Below, piece after piece: positions 41,972 to 52,040 of a stretch of DNA of 64,000 bases (its first letter is position 1; the number at the start of each line of letters is the position of its first letter). The translations under genes and the position numbers were made by a program. This DNA comes from Halorussus salinus. GTDB lineage: Archaea; Halobacteriota; Halobacteria; Halobacteriales; Haladaptataceae. The stretch spans positions 124,001 to 188,000 of the forward strand of contig NZ_SBIS02000012.1 in assembly GCF_004765815.2 (NCBI RefSeq). The letters run 5' to 3'. The notes under the pieces were generated by a model, which was not told the DNA's origin, made no database searches, and saw only the letters and a program-made list of their open reading frames with translations.

Positions 41972-42529
41972 ATGTCCATGGAAGAAGATCAGAATAGTGA
42001 TTATTCTATCACTCTCCCCGACCTCGGGAGTAAAGATGTGCGGTTCCTCCGAGCAATCGCAGCGGTCAACGAGAGCTACGCAACGCCCAACGAGAAGGTT
42101 GATGCACCCGCCACGACGGGCCGGATTCGGAAAGTCTCGGGGTTAGATGATAAGGAAGTCCAGCATCGGCTGAAACGGAGCAAGAAGGTAGCTAACCTCA
42201 TCGAGGTCTACGATGCCCCGGTCTACGAGGGCGGCCAGCTCGGACCAAAGAGTGCGGAGTTAACTGCCGCTGGAGAACAGGCACTCGATCAGATAACGAG
42301 CGGCGACCTCGGTCACGACCTTGCATCGCCAGAGGACCTGAGTCAGGTAGAAGACGAACTCATCGAGATTCGAGAGACGTTGACCGCGATTGAAGAAAGC
42401 TCGACTGGTGCCCTTGATGAAGATGTAGCGGAGAACTTGGAGGCGCTCAAGAGGATGATGGTGACGTTCCAACGCGCCTTCGAGGAGATGGGGGTAGACC
42501 TCGACCAGCATCGACCGGACACCGATTAG
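41972..42529 (+). CDS. Winged-helix DNA-binding protein with coiled-coil C-terminus
   Basis: The ATG at 41972 (MSMEEDQN) is chosen; a TTG at 41960 is also in frame. The central part (GRIRKVSGLDDKEVQHRLKR followed by VYEGGQLGPKSAELTAAGEQ) has a helix-turn-helix and wing. Residues about 110-165 form an acidic coiled coil (VEDELIEIRETLTAIEES). The last palindrome of the array ends 17 bp before the start. It is the only plus-strand gene before the transfer operon and could regulate it. Confidence 0.75.
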   Translation: MSMEEDQNSDYSITLPDLGSKDVRFLRAIAAVNESYATPNEKVDAPATTGRIRKVSGLDDKEVQHRLKRSKKVANLIEVYDAPVYEGGQLGPKSAELTAAGEQALDQITSGDLGHDLASPEDLSQVEDELIEIRETLTAIEESSTGALDEDVAENLEALKRMMVTFQRAFEEMGVDLDQHRPDTD

Positions 42530-42644
42530 AACCTTGTCGGAGTTGCTTACTCAGTTTCAGTAAGGGGGGACGGGCCTACTCGTTTTGAGTAGCCATCGCG
42601 GCCGCTTTGAAACGTGGTGCCCGCCGGAACTTCGCTTGCCAGAA

Positions 42645-42686
42645 CTAACCAATGAATCTGCAATCACTCACAGAAGCATTGGTTAG
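42645..42686. repeat. Dispersed inverted repeat IR-g
   Basis: CTAACCAATG at 42645-42654 and CATTGGTTAG at 42677-42686, between two convergent genes at the end of the transfer operon. Confidence 0.9.
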
Positions 42687-42763
42687 CGAGCGGGAAGCCA
42701 GATACAACCGTCCTTGGCCCGTTCTATCGGCTTTTCTGCGACCCGCTCTTTGCTTTCGTTCTT

Positions 42764-43147
42764 CTATCTATCTCCGCCGTCAATAGGTTGTAGAACGTGG
42801 AACATGATTTTATGAACGAAAATTAAGAAACCGGTAGTAACCGCGAGACCTCCCGTGACTCTCGTTTTGAAAAACAAGATAGTCCGTGGGTGGTCCCGGA
42901 GTAGCGTCATAGGGTCCGCGGGAGACTGCTGTAGTATCTCCGGAGCTGGAAGCGCGAAGACCATCCTCCCAAATGCGAAAAGGAGAGTCACAAGCACGAG
43001 CGTTTGCGGTGGTGATACGTACCGATACGCCGCGAGAGCCTGTTGATGAAGCCACCTTCTCTGCCACTGCTGGAGGTAGCAATACAGTCGGGGGACTACC
43101 GATACTGTAGCACCGATACCGTACATCAAAACGAACTGGGGTTGCAT
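42764..43147 (-). CDS. Small membrane protein, last gene of the transfer operon
   Basis: A 127-aa protein with three hydrophobic helices (FVLMYGIGATVSVVPRLYCY, TLVLVTLLFAFGRMVFALPA, GGLAVTTGFLIFVHKIMFHV). The start is 8 bp after the stop of the VirD4-like gene, so they share a transcript. It may be a small partner of the coupling ATPase. Confidence 0.7.
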   Translation of the reverse strand: MQPQFVLMYGIGATVSVVPRLYCYLQQWQRRWLHQQALAAYRYVSPPQTLVLVTLLFAFGRMVFALPAPEILQQSPADPMTLLRDHPRTILFFKTRVTGGLAVTTGFLIFVHKIMFHVLQPIDGGDR

Positions 43148-43154
43148 GAACCGT

Positions 43155-46100
43155 CTACGTCCACTCTTTCAGCACTTCGTCCACGTCGTCCGACGACTCA
43201 CTCTCCGCTTCTTTTTCCCCCTCTTTCTCCAGCGGCTCAACGGGAGCCTCATGTCCCTCTTCATCATCGGTCGATTGAATCGGCTCTCCATCTGGCGAGA
43301 ACTCCGTAAAGCACGAACTACAGACCCAGCCCGTCTGAGTCTCGCCGTCTTTCTGGGCGGCCAACGACGGTGACTCACAACACTCAACCTCGGGCCGATC
43401 AGCCGTCTCGCTGGTCGTCTCACTCTCGTCCGCATCCTCTCGACCGCCTTCGCCACCTTCGGCTTCGGCGGCGTCGGGGGTCGCCGAGGGTACATCCTCC
43501 GAGGGGGTGTTCATCGCGGCTCGAAGGCGGTCCCGGACCGAAGCCCGCGGCATATACCCGCAGGAGACGCACTGGAGATTCCCGGTCCTCGGATCGTCTT
43601 CCCAGTTGTCCCCGCCCGCTTCGCCGCACTCCGAACACTCGATATCCACGAGGTCGTCTCGTTCGGCGTTTTCCTGTTGGCCACGTCGGTCGTCACGCTC
43701 GTCCGAGGCCGGATTCTCCCAATCAGCATCTCCATCCCCGAGAATGTCGGCGTCGAAATCATCGGGGAACAGCGGTCGAAGGTCGCCCCGCTCGTACATC
43801 ACGGGTTCATCGTACTGGTCGTTGTCGTCGTTCGGGAAGATTACGAACTCGAAGTCCTCCAGTTCGGGCAGCCGGTCGAACTCGACTTCGGGGATGAACG
43901 GCCGGTAGATGAACGCCCACTCCGCCTTCATCTCGTCGCGAGACCCATACGTGTACTTCTCACTCCCGGAACGCACGACGTACTCACCGTCATCCTCCTC
44001 GTAGTAGGCCGCCACGTCCGCCTTTTCCGGGTTATCAACGGCTTCGACCGACGAGAGTTCGGCCTGTACTTCTCCCTCGTGGTCTTCGAGGACGACCCCG
44101 CCGTCGCGCTCTTGCCACGTCGCGGCCCGCGTCCGGCCCTCCTGTTCGGCGTCAGTCTTCGGCCGGACCGCCGTCTCACCCTCGACCGAGAGAAAGGCAG
44201 CAGTGTTGAAGAACGTCCGATTGTCGCGGGCATCGACATCCGAGACGAAGGTCAGCTCGCTGTAGTCGAGCGTGCCATCGGGATTCTCACCGTAGATGAT
44301 CTGTTCACCGCGGCGCGCCCAGTACGCGATATCGCCCCTGTCGCTCCCTTCCTTCAGGGCGAACACGCACAGACGGCCCGCTTCGACAGCCTTCCGGAGG
44401 TTATGAAGCGTCTGCTTGGGCTTGTCCATCGTGGTGGTTTCGGCCTCGATAGAAACGTGCTGGCCTTTCGTCAACTCCCACAGATGGGGTTCTTCCTCGC
44501 GTAGTCGGCGTTCGCGCTCGCGCTGGTCCTGATACGTGTCGCCTGTGCGTGGGTTCGGGTCCAGTGCTGGCGGCAAGTCAGCGACTCCGTCGGGCTGTTC
44601 GTCGCCCTCCTGCGTTGGCAGGGTACAGTGCATTCCGAGTTTCGTGAACGACTCGTACGCCTTCGTGAGTACCCAGCGGTGGTCGTTCCCACCGCCACTC
44701 CCGCTGCTCCCGGTATCCTGCGTGAGTCCGGCCTCCTCAAGACCATCCGGGGTTACGCGGAGATTCAGGCCGTCCTCGTGGCGCTCGCGTTCAAGCAGTT
44801 TTTCGGGCACCTGTTCGATGATGTTCGCAACCTGACTCTGGTAGCCGAGGTCGCCCGCCCGACGCTCCCACTCGTCTTTCACTGCGTCCACCGGCACGAA
44901 CTCGCCTTTCGCGTCCTGCTTGATTTGGACCGCGTACACCGACCGGAATAACGTATCTCGCTCGTCAATCGAAGCGCCACCGTCCGATTCAGGCGCAATA
45001 CTGCCGGTCGTCGTCTCGTTGCCCGCAACCCCCTGCCGTTCGAGAACCCCGGTCCCGAACTGGTACATCAACTCGTCTTTCACCTCTTGGTTGGTCTTCC
45101 GGCGGTGGCCGTACCGCCGGAGTGATTCTCCGACGAGATTCATCGCCTGCTCTCGGGATCGAACCGGAGGGTACGGCGGGAACGTGTAGACTTGGAACGC
45201 CGGAGAGAGTTCGTTGTTCTCCAGCGTGAGCTGCATCCAGACCTTATAATTCGGCGTGCCGAGTAGGGTCTGTGAATCCACGTTGAGGTTTTCGGCGATT
45301 GCTTGCGCTTCCTCGATGTGACCGGGGTTGAACGAGATCAGCGAGTCCGAGTTCACGAACATCGCCTTGGTTACATCCTCGGGAAGCATCGACGGATACT
45401 GGGTACAGAACGTAATTGAGAGCCGGTAGGACCGTGCCTCTGACAGCATCTTCTCGATAGTCCCGTCTTCGTTAGCAACGTTGTCGAACTCGTCCACGAA
45501 CAGGTAGAAGGGGTCACGCTCCTGCTCGGCCATGTCGGCTCGAGAGCGAACCGTCGCCCAGATCCGTCGCAAGACCGCCATCCCGATCATGCCCTTCAAT
45601 TCCTCGGACTCCGACCCCATCCGCACGATAATGATTTTGTCTTCTTCGATAGCCTGCGGGATGTTGATATCGGAGTCGCGGAACGCAATCAGTCGCCGGG
45701 CAATCGGGTTCTCGACCCACTGCTGAAGCCGCCCCAACAAGGGTTCCAGCTTTTCGTCGTCCATGTCCGCGATCTCTTGAAGATATACGTCGACGAAATC
45801 GATCCCTTCCTCGGCCATGAGGTCCGCGAAGTGCTGGCGGCTCTCTTGGTCTGCGAGGATGTAGTACATGTCGATGATGTTGAAATCGTGTTCTGACCGA
45901 TTCATCGCCCGGATGAGTGACTGTGAGACACGCTTCATCCGGGCGTAATCGCCGGATCCGAACATCGACACGAGGTCGTCCACCAAGTTCTCTGCCGCTG
46001 TCTCGTATGCCGGGTCGTCGGGGTCCAGACCGAGTTCCAGAAAATTGAATCCCGAGACGTACTCCCGTGAGGAGCCCGGTTCGATCCAGATTACGTCGTC

Positions 46101-47036
46101 CGTCCGATGCTCGGGGATGATCTCCATCAACTCCTCGCTGTCGTCGCCCTTCGGGTCAATGAAACACGCCCCATAGCCCGCGTTAACCAGCTGCTGGAAT
46201 TCGTTCTTGATCAGCGTCGATTTCCCATATCCTGTGACGCCGAAGATACCCTGATGGCGGAATAGGATGTCCTTCTCGATACCTGCATCCCGGCCGTTCC
46301 GCGTCCCTTCCCCAATCCAGAGTGGTTGCTCGGGATTCTCGCGTGACGTTTCAATCATCTCACGGGCCCGCGGCCCTGCATAGGCTTCACTCTCTCCGTT
46401 CAGTTGCTTTTCAATTCCGCCTTCCTCTTGGAGGTCTTCTACGTCGATATCGAGCTGTGGTGGGTCGTCGAATACACCGGAAACCGCAGGGTCATACCCC
46501 CCAATCGTCACGGCCCCGTCCGCATCTTCGTCGTCTTCGTCCTCGTCGATGGCGTCATATCGGACGCCGTTCGCGATGACGTTCTTCCCCTTAAACTCCT
46601 CCACCTTCAGTTCCTCGAACGCGTACGGCCACTCATTGCCCTCCTCGCTATCCAGCACTTGTTCGATGTCGGCAACCGCGTTCTGAATCTCCAAGAGGTG
46701 GTTCGTGTCGTGGATCGTACTGGTGCGAATTCGGGCGGCGAACTCCCGTAACCGAGCAATCTGCTCGGCCTGCCCGTCCTCCGGCGACCGACTCGTGTTC
46801 AATAGATGCCGGTCGTCAGTCCGGGGAATGTACTGTTCAACCTCATCCAGCGCCGTTTCGAGGTCGGCTATCTGGCCGGGAGTGAGGTCGCGGCGGTCGG
46901 CGTCGTTCGCCACCTCGTCGAACACGTCCGCCAGCTGGTCATCACTGAGCGGGACCTCCGGAGACTCCTCGGACTGTTCTGTGGCGTTTTCCTCGGGAGT
47001 GTCGTCGTCTTGCAGTATCGTGGAGAAGTCGATCAT
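43155..47036 (-). CDS. VirD4/TraG-like coupling ATPase with zinc ribbons
   Basis: A 1293-aa protein. Walker A is GVTGYGKST (266-274) and Walker B FYLFVDEFDN (510-519), with the family's IDPKGD (293-298) and the TQYPSMLPEDV segment after it, as in type IV coupling proteins and HerA relatives. The C-terminal 450 residues add a long beta-rich part and two zinc ribbons (CSECGEA...CVSCG near 1130-1156, CCES...CSSC near 1216-1240). It should pump DNA toward the secretion channel. No transmembrane helix is seen at its N-terminus; the small membrane protein after it may supply the anchor. Confidence 0.85.
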   Translation of the reverse strand: MIDFSTILQDDDTPEENATEQSEESPEVPLSDDQLADVFDEVANDADRRDLTPGQIADLETALDEVEQYIPRTDDRHLLNTSRSPEDGQAEQIARLREFAARIRTSTIHDTNHLLEIQNAVADIEQVLDSEEGNEWPYAFEELKVEEFKGKNVIANGVRYDAIDEDEDDEDADGAVTIGGYDPAVSGVFDDPPQLDIDVEDLQEEGGIEKQLNGESEAYAGPRAREMIETSRENPEQPLWIGEGTRNGRDAGIEKDILFRHQGIFGVTGYGKSTLIKNEFQQLVNAGYGACFIDPKGDDSEELMEIIPEHRTDDVIWIEPGSSREYVSGFNFLELGLDPDDPAYETAAENLVDDLVSMFGSGDYARMKRVSQSLIRAMNRSEHDFNIIDMYYILADQESRQHFADLMAEEGIDFVDVYLQEIADMDDEKLEPLLGRLQQWVENPIARRLIAFRDSDINIPQAIEEDKIIIVRMGSESEELKGMIGMAVLRRIWATVRSRADMAEQERDPFYLFVDEFDNVANEDGTIEKMLSEARSYRLSITFCTQYPSMLPEDVTKAMFVNSDSLISFNPGHIEEAQAIAENLNVDSQTLLGTPNYKVWMQLTLENNELSPAFQVYTFPPYPPVRSREQAMNLVGESLRRYGHRRKTNQEVKDELMYQFGTGVLERQGVAGNETTTGSIAPESDGGASIDERDTLFRSVYAVQIKQDAKGEFVPVDAVKDEWERRAGDLGYQSQVANIIEQVPEKLLERERHEDGLNLRVTPDGLEEAGLTQDTGSSGSGGGNDHRWVLTKAYESFTKLGMHCTLPTQEGDEQPDGVADLPPALDPNPRTGDTYQDQRERERRLREEEPHLWELTKGQHVSIEAETTTMDKPKQTLHNLRKAVEAGRLCVFALKEGSDRGDIAYWARRGEQIIYGENPDGTLDYSELTFVSDVDARDNRTFFNTAAFLSVEGETAVRPKTDAEQEGRTRAATWQERDGGVVLEDHEGEVQAELSSVEAVDNPEKADVAAYYEEDDGEYVVRSGSEKYTYGSRDEMKAEWAFIYRPFIPEVEFDRLPELEDFEFVIFPNDDNDQYDEPVMYERGDLRPLFPDDFDADILGDGDADWENPASDERDDRRGQQENAERDDLVDIECSECGEAGGDNWEDDPRTGNLQCVSCGYMPRASVRDRLRAAMNTPSEDVPSATPDAAEAEGGEGGREDADESETTSETADRPEVECCESPSLAAQKDGETQTGWVCSSCFTEFSPDGEPIQSTDDEEGHEAPVEPLEKEGEKEAESESSDDVDEVLKEWT

Positions 47037-47042
47037 GGGAAT

Positions 47043-48218
47043 TCACTCCGTGTTGGTCTGGTCGTCGAACTGCGGTGCGTCTGCGGGAACACCTGGACTC
47101 GATTCGGTATAGGTCCAATCGACATTCGGTGTCGCAATATCATCACTCGGGATATGAGCGATACCTGCCAACTCCGGCGGTGTGAGGATCGTCTTTCCGG
47201 ACGTAGCGAACTTCTCGCGAAGGCTGAGTGAGAGTGTCCGACTCGCCGCTTTCTCGACCGTCTCACGGAGCTGATCTTCTGGGAGGGGATGACTGACGAG
47301 TCCCTGTTCGGTCACCGCGTTGTAGTATGTCTCGAATACTTCCGCGACACCGCGGGCGTGGCGCTCGGCAATCTCCCGATACGGCGAAAGTGCAAGGACA
47401 CGAATCCGAGTGTAGAAGCCGGGTTGTCCGCGCTGTTTCGCAATCTGCTCGCCCGCTTTCTTCATCTTCCGCGAAGCGTCCTTCACTTCGACCTCGCCTG
47501 CGACTTGACGACTGAGGCTGTCCTTCAGTCGGCCGTCCTTCAGTTCCATACCGCGGTCCTCGACGTCGACTCCGAACGGGAGTTTCTGACTCCACGTCCG
47601 CTTCGCTGGCTTGAACACTACCTGCACCAGCATCCGGCAGTCGTCGCTGGCGACCTGCTGGCCGTCGCTCGTCCGCTCCTCTTGGACGACCATCTCGCTT
47701 GTTAATGGGCCGTAGGGGTCTTCCTCGAACGTCTCGACACCCTCTACGGGCGTCTTGATCGGAAAGTAGAACATCTTCCGGAGGTCCATCGTCGCCCCCG
47801 CAACGAAATCACCTTCTTCGACCTTGGGAAACCGCGTGTGGTAATTTTCGATTTTGCTACCGGGATGCTTGTCCAGTACCTGTTTCTCGAAGCGCTCGCG
47901 AAGAACTTCGTTGGCGGGCTTGAACAGGAACTTGACTTTCGACTCGTCGTACCACACCTCAAACGATTGGACCGGCGACTCGTTACGGTAGTCGAGTTGG
48001 CCGGTCCTGACCGTGTAGAGCGTATTGACGAGTTCACGGGCCGCATCGATTCCATCGTTCTCGGGACGGGGCGCTATCTTCGTCAGCGGGATGTTAGGTT
48101 GCCGGGCCTGAATCGTATCTGCGAGGTCGGCGTCCACGACGGTCGTCTCGAAGGACTCGCCAGTAATGCGGTCCCATACGGCGTCTTTTATTCGGGTCGT
48201 GATATCGCTGGAATTCAT
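47043..48218 (-). CDS. Transfer-operon protein next to the coupling ATPase
   Basis: The ATG at 48216-48218 (MNSSDITTRIKDAVWDRI) is preferred because the longer reading enters a tRNA-like hairpin. It has 391 residues with a mixed fold; VQSFEVWYDESKVKFLFKPA and CRMLVQVVFKPAKRTW look like two related beta-sheet halves, similar to the N-terminal half of VirB4-type proteins. No ATPase motif. It ends 6 bp before the coupling ATPase start. It probably forms a complex with that ATPase. Confidence 0.75.
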   Translation of the reverse strand: MNSSDITTRIKDAVWDRITGESFETTVVDADLADTIQARQPNIPLTKIAPRPENDGIDAARELVNTLYTVRTGQLDYRNESPVQSFEVWYDESKVKFLFKPANEVLRERFEKQVLDKHPGSKIENYHTRFPKVEEGDFVAGATMDLRKMFYFPIKTPVEGVETFEEDPYGPLTSEMVVQEERTSDGQQVASDDCRMLVQVVFKPAKRTWSQKLPFGVDVEDRGMELKDGRLKDSLSRQVAGEVEVKDASRKMKKAGEQIAKQRGQPGFYTRIRVLALSPYREIAERHARGVAEVFETYYNAVTEQGLVSHPLPEDQLRETVEKAASRTLSLSLREKFATSGKTILTPPELAGIAHIPSDDIATPNVDWTYTESSPGVPADAPQFDDQTNTE

Positions 48219-48225
48219 GTGTGAG

Positions 48226-48268
48226 GCTCCGGTCCCGGAATCGAACCGAGAAACTGCCAACCCGGAGC
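48226..48268 (-). other. tRNA-minihelix-like element
   Basis: On the minus strand GCTCCGG (48268-48262) and CCGGAGC (48232-48226) pair over 7 bp. They enclose a T-arm-like hairpin CTCGG-TTCGATT-CCGGG (48250-48234), with the TTCGATT loop typical of tRNA. The D-arm and anticodon arm are missing, only 11 bases being left between. It sits in the 78-bp gap between two operon genes. A tRNA relic or a tRNA mimic is possible. Confidence 0.5.
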
Positions 48269-48295
48269 AGACGCATAGCCGAAATCGTCCGGGCG

Positions 48296-50884
48296 CTACG
48301 CGGTTGACTCCTCGGTGCGGGTGCCGAAGGTCCGCTGCACGTCCGCTGGGTCAACCTCAATGTCGAAATCGAGAACGCGGTCCATCTCGCGGAGCTTCTC
48401 GACCACCGCGTTCGCGATTATCTCGTCGGGATGTTGGTCCGCGTCTTCAGCACGCTCCAACACTCCGTAGGCTTCCTCGACCGACAGCAGGTTGAGGAGT
48501 GCTTCTTGATCGTCGGTCAGATGGCCGTCTGCGCCGGGGAAATCGCCGGACAACGGCTCACCTTCGTCCACGATGTGGGTGGCCTCGTGGTCGCCTTCGC
48601 GAAGCCTCTGCTGGAGTTTCTTGGCGAACGCGGACTGCCGGGCTTCCCGTCCGCCAGGCAGGTCGTCAAGTGAGTCTTCGTCGGTGTCGAAGTCAGCCAC
48701 TGCGAGTTCGCCTTTGAGCGGTTCGATTCTGGCCGGGACCCACCGGTCGTTGAACTGGTAGAGTGCGTTCGAGTACCCGCCGTCGCCCGTGTTGGCATTC
48801 TTCACGAACTGGACCATCTGGTCGTTCAACCCGAGTTGGTCGGCCCACTCGTCAATCTCCGAAATTCTATGGAGGACCGTGAACGCCGAGTTGTTGATGA
48901 TGGCCTCGGAGTGAGGGTGCTGGAAGAAGTCGTTGACGTCTTGCGTCACGAACCGGACGCTCGTGTCGAAGTGACGAGCGTGCCGAATCCGCTGGCCGAG
49001 CCACGCGAGACTCGTGCTGTTCTTCATAATCTTCTGGGCTTCGTCAATCACGAAGATGACGTTTTTCGGCGTCTCCTTCGCGCGTTCGTACACCATCGAG
49101 AACAGCAACTGCATCATGAGCGAGGTGCCGCCAGCCTGTTCCTGCTGGCTCAAATCAAGATAGATGATATCCTCGTTCTGAAGGTCGAACTCCGAGGACT
49201 GAGCAAGGTTCTCGTACTGGCCACCTTCCCGGAACGGTCGGAGGAACGTTGCGAGGTCCCGAGCGGCCTCCTCAACATCGTCTCTGTCCGCGTCTTTCGC
49301 CATCACGGCGTACTCACCCGGATTCTGCTCCATATCGTCGAGGACCTCGAAGACGGTCTGAAGCGTCGGACTCTCACGATGATGGGTAGCCGGGTCGCTC
49401 GTGATTCCCTTCCGCTCGTAGGCTGTCCGAACTGCGTCTTGGAGGAAGAACCGTTCATCGTCAAGCTCGACGTTCTCGATGTTCGCGTACGTGTCGAACA
49501 TCCCCATTACTTCGTCAATCTTCGCTGAGAGCGGGTCCTTGTCTTCACCCGTTACTCGGTCCTGTTTGTGGTCTGGCGGCTGGCGAATCTCCAGCGGGTT
49601 TAGGCCACGACTGCCACCGACTGTAATCCACTTCGCCCCGAGTGCTTTCGCAAGCCCGGTCAACCCTTCGAGCGGGTCCAGAAAGATGAGCATCGTGTCT
49701 TCGGTGGCCTCGCGCGTCCGGAGCGCGTTCAGTTTCGTATTCAGGCTCTTGCCCGCACCGGAATCGCCCATCCACGTATGGTTGTAATTCGTCTCACTCT
49801 CAAACGGATGCTTGATAATCGGGCTATTGTTGAACGCGTGTGACCCCCATTCGATCCCATTCTCCTCGATCAGAGTACTCCGAGAGAGCGAGGCGAATAG
49901 TGCCCCGACACCTCGTCCGAGGACTTGCGTGCTGAATCGATCATGGAAGTCGAGGGGGTTGCGGCCGTCCGGTGCAAGTGCTTGCAACGCCTGCTCCTGT
50001 CTCCCGACCGCGGTTTCGAGGCCGATATCCGCGGGTTCCCGCCAGAACGTATCTTTCAGTTCATCAGCCTGCCGTGACAGTTCCTCCTCGTCCTCGCCTC
50101 GTGCGGCCACCCAGAGCGAGATTTCCGCTGGACGTTCACCACTACTGATAGCGTCACGATAGGCGCGAAGCTTCCCGATCTCCTCGGAGGTCTCCTTCGT
50201 CGCCTCCTCGTCCTCGTCACTATCGAACACGCCACTCTGAACGGCTTCCAACCCTTCTTTCCGCATCTTCGCGTCACCCTTCGCCTCACGACGGTCTTTC
50301 GGCCGGACTTGAAGCGTCAGATCGAACTTGAGGTCGGGATTCTGGAAGACGTTCTGAAGCGCCCCCGGAGCGATAACATCACTGAAATCGTTTGGTTCGG
50401 CGAAAAATACGCGCCTGTAGGTGTCGCCAGTTCGGACCGACCGGTATGACTCGTCGATGTCGATAGGCGCGACTGCCTGCTGATGGAGACGGTCAACCTC
50501 GTCGCCCGGATCATCGGGCGCGGGCAAGCCGCCTTCCGGAGCTGTCTCTATAGTCTCGTCTTCGAACTGACTGACCTGCCGTGGCACACCCTCAGTCGCT
50601 GCTATCGAACCAGTAGCCGATTGGCTGGCGGTGGTCTTCGACTGAGAGGGGTCGGCTACTCCTTCATCGGTAGACTCCGCTGTGTCTCCGGACGTGGAGT
50701 CGTTGGACCGACTGTAGAGGTAGACCGCGAAAATGCTCGTCGCCACGAGGAGGTAGAAGCCGAGACCACTAAGCGGGACTGGGCATGTCGCGGACTTGCA
50801 GACCGACTGAGTCTGGGGAAGCCACCCGAACAGTCGAGTCCACACATCTGCTGGAAGTGATATAACAAGGGCAAGCCTAAGCAT
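48296..50884 (-). CDS. VirB4-like ATPase
   Basis: The ATG at 50882-50884 (MLRLALVISL) gives 862 aa and an 8-bp overlap with the upstream gene; the longer reading has no such support. A membrane segment lies at about 40-60. Walker A is MGDSGAGKS (about 371-379) and Walker B VIFVIDEAQ (about 608-616), followed by the RHARHFDTSVRFVTQ segment typical of VirB4/TraC. VirB4 powers assembly and substrate passage in type IV secretion. The order with the VirB3/VirB4-N-like gene before it and the VirD4-like gene after it supports a transfer system. Confidence 0.88.
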   Translation of the reverse strand: MLRLALVISLPADVWTRLFGWLPQTQSVCKSATCPVPLSGLGFYLLVATSIFAVYLYSRSNDSTSGDTAESTDEGVADPSQSKTTASQSATGSIAATEGVPRQVSQFEDETIETAPEGGLPAPDDPGDEVDRLHQQAVAPIDIDESYRSVRTGDTYRRVFFAEPNDFSDVIAPGALQNVFQNPDLKFDLTLQVRPKDRREAKGDAKMRKEGLEAVQSGVFDSDEDEEATKETSEEIGKLRAYRDAISSGERPAEISLWVAARGEDEEELSRQADELKDTFWREPADIGLETAVGRQEQALQALAPDGRNPLDFHDRFSTQVLGRGVGALFASLSRSTLIEENGIEWGSHAFNNSPIIKHPFESETNYNHTWMGDSGAGKSLNTKLNALRTREATEDTMLIFLDPLEGLTGLAKALGAKWITVGGSRGLNPLEIRQPPDHKQDRVTGEDKDPLSAKIDEVMGMFDTYANIENVELDDERFFLQDAVRTAYERKGITSDPATHHRESPTLQTVFEVLDDMEQNPGEYAVMAKDADRDDVEEAARDLATFLRPFREGGQYENLAQSSEFDLQNEDIIYLDLSQQEQAGGTSLMMQLLFSMVYERAKETPKNVIFVIDEAQKIMKNSTSLAWLGQRIRHARHFDTSVRFVTQDVNDFFQHPHSEAIINNSAFTVLHRISEIDEWADQLGLNDQMVQFVKNANTGDGGYSNALYQFNDRWVPARIEPLKGELAVADFDTDEDSLDDLPGGREARQSAFAKKLQQRLREGDHEATHIVDEGEPLSGDFPGADGHLTDDQEALLNLLSVEEAYGVLERAEDADQHPDEIIANAVVEKLREMDRVLDFDIEVDPADVQRTFGTRTEESTA

Positions 50885-51962
50885 CGGAGTCCTCCATGCG
50901 GATACCGTCGCTCGCCGGTTCGTTGCGAGGCTGGACTGCATCGTTCGCGGCATCGACCTCACTCGGCCGCCAGAACCCACGCTGTAGGCCGAACGCTTCC
51001 GCGGTCGAGAGTTGGGCAAAGTCGTACTCTTCGAGTTCCCGGTTGAGACTGAGAACCTGTTCGAGGCGGCGATTCAGCTTGCGAAGCATCTCTGACCGCC
51101 GCTGGTTGTCCGAGAGATCTCCTTGTCCCGCGACGTAGTACTGGATGACCTCGAACACGACACCGATTTTGTTGATACGGGCGAGCTTTTCGAGAGCGGT
51201 CTGGTCGGTCGCTGACGAGGTGGTGACTTCGGTCTCCTCCAGTGGAACGATGAGATAGAAATGCGAGATCTGTGTTCCGGCGGCCTCGAACTGCGTTGGG
51301 CGTTCGGATAGTCGCTCCTCGAGCAACGCTCGCAGGTGGGGGTTCCCAAGGACATCGGAGTCGTCAAGTCGGTCGTCTAAATGTTGGAGATGTTGCTCGA
51401 TTGGGAACGGTTGGTTGGTAACGTGGATGTCGTAGTCGAAGTCGATGCGGTTGTTGAACCATGTCGCGATGGAAACCATCGTCTGGTACCAGTCGTCGAA
51501 CTCGGCGAAATCACGGTGGGGAGGGTCAAGTTCGACGAACGCGACGAGTGAGCCGTCTTCTAGCTCAAGAACGTGGTCGCGGGGATAGAACCGCGCTACA
51601 CCAGTTAAATCTTGAGTTGACTCTGTAGTGTCGAACGCGCTGTGGTCGGCGTCGACCGCGGCTTCCTCGATGCTGTCGTAGTGGGTCGGGGATTTGGCGT
51701 AGTGAAGGAGTGTTTTCGTCCACTGGACTGCGGTCAAGTAGCTCGGAGCGGCGACGACATAGAGGCTTCCGAGGCCTAGAGAGGCAATTGGGAGGCTAAG
51801 ACCGAGGTAGCCCATATCGAGGAAGAGCCAGCAAAGTAAGCCGATGCCTCCGGGCAGGAGGACCGTGTAGAAGTCGTGAGTGTTGATTTCGATAATTGGG
51901 ACGACAGATGGCTGGCGGAACGTTGGGACTGTAACCTGTCCTAATTCTTCTCGGGTGGACAT
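50877..51962 (-). CDS. Membrane protein resembling VirB3/PrgI plus VirB4 N-terminal domain
   Basis: A 361-aa protein. Residues 1-30 precede two close transmembrane helices (TVLLPGGIGLLCWLFLDMGY, LSLPIASLGLGSLYVVAAPS), as in PrgI/VirB3. From about 120 on it reads like the N-terminal half of VirB4 (VLELEDGSLVAFVELDPPH, ISHFYLIVPLEETEV). The catalytic half is the next gene, overlapping by 8 bp. The VirB4 functions are thus divided between two proteins. Confidence 0.75.
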   Translation of the reverse strand: MSTREELGQVTVPTFRQPSVVPIIEINTHDFYTVLLPGGIGLLCWLFLDMGYLGLSLPIASLGLGSLYVVAAPSYLTAVQWTKTLLHYAKSPTHYDSIEEAAVDADHSAFDTTESTQDLTGVARFYPRDHVLELEDGSLVAFVELDPPHRDFAEFDDWYQTMVSIATWFNNRIDFDYDIHVTNQPFPIEQHLQHLDDRLDDSDVLGNPHLRALLEERLSERPTQFEAAGTQISHFYLIVPLEETEVTTSSATDQTALEKLARINKIGVVFEVIQYYVAGQGDLSDNQRRSEMLRKLNRRLEQVLSLNRELEEYDFAQLSTAEAFGLQRGFWRPSEVDAANDAVQPRNEPASDGIRMEDSDA

Positions 51963-52040
51963 AATTGAATCTCTTCTCGATTATTCATCTATACTCCTAG
52001 TCTATGTAATTTAATTAGGTAAAATTAACTATCTACCCTA

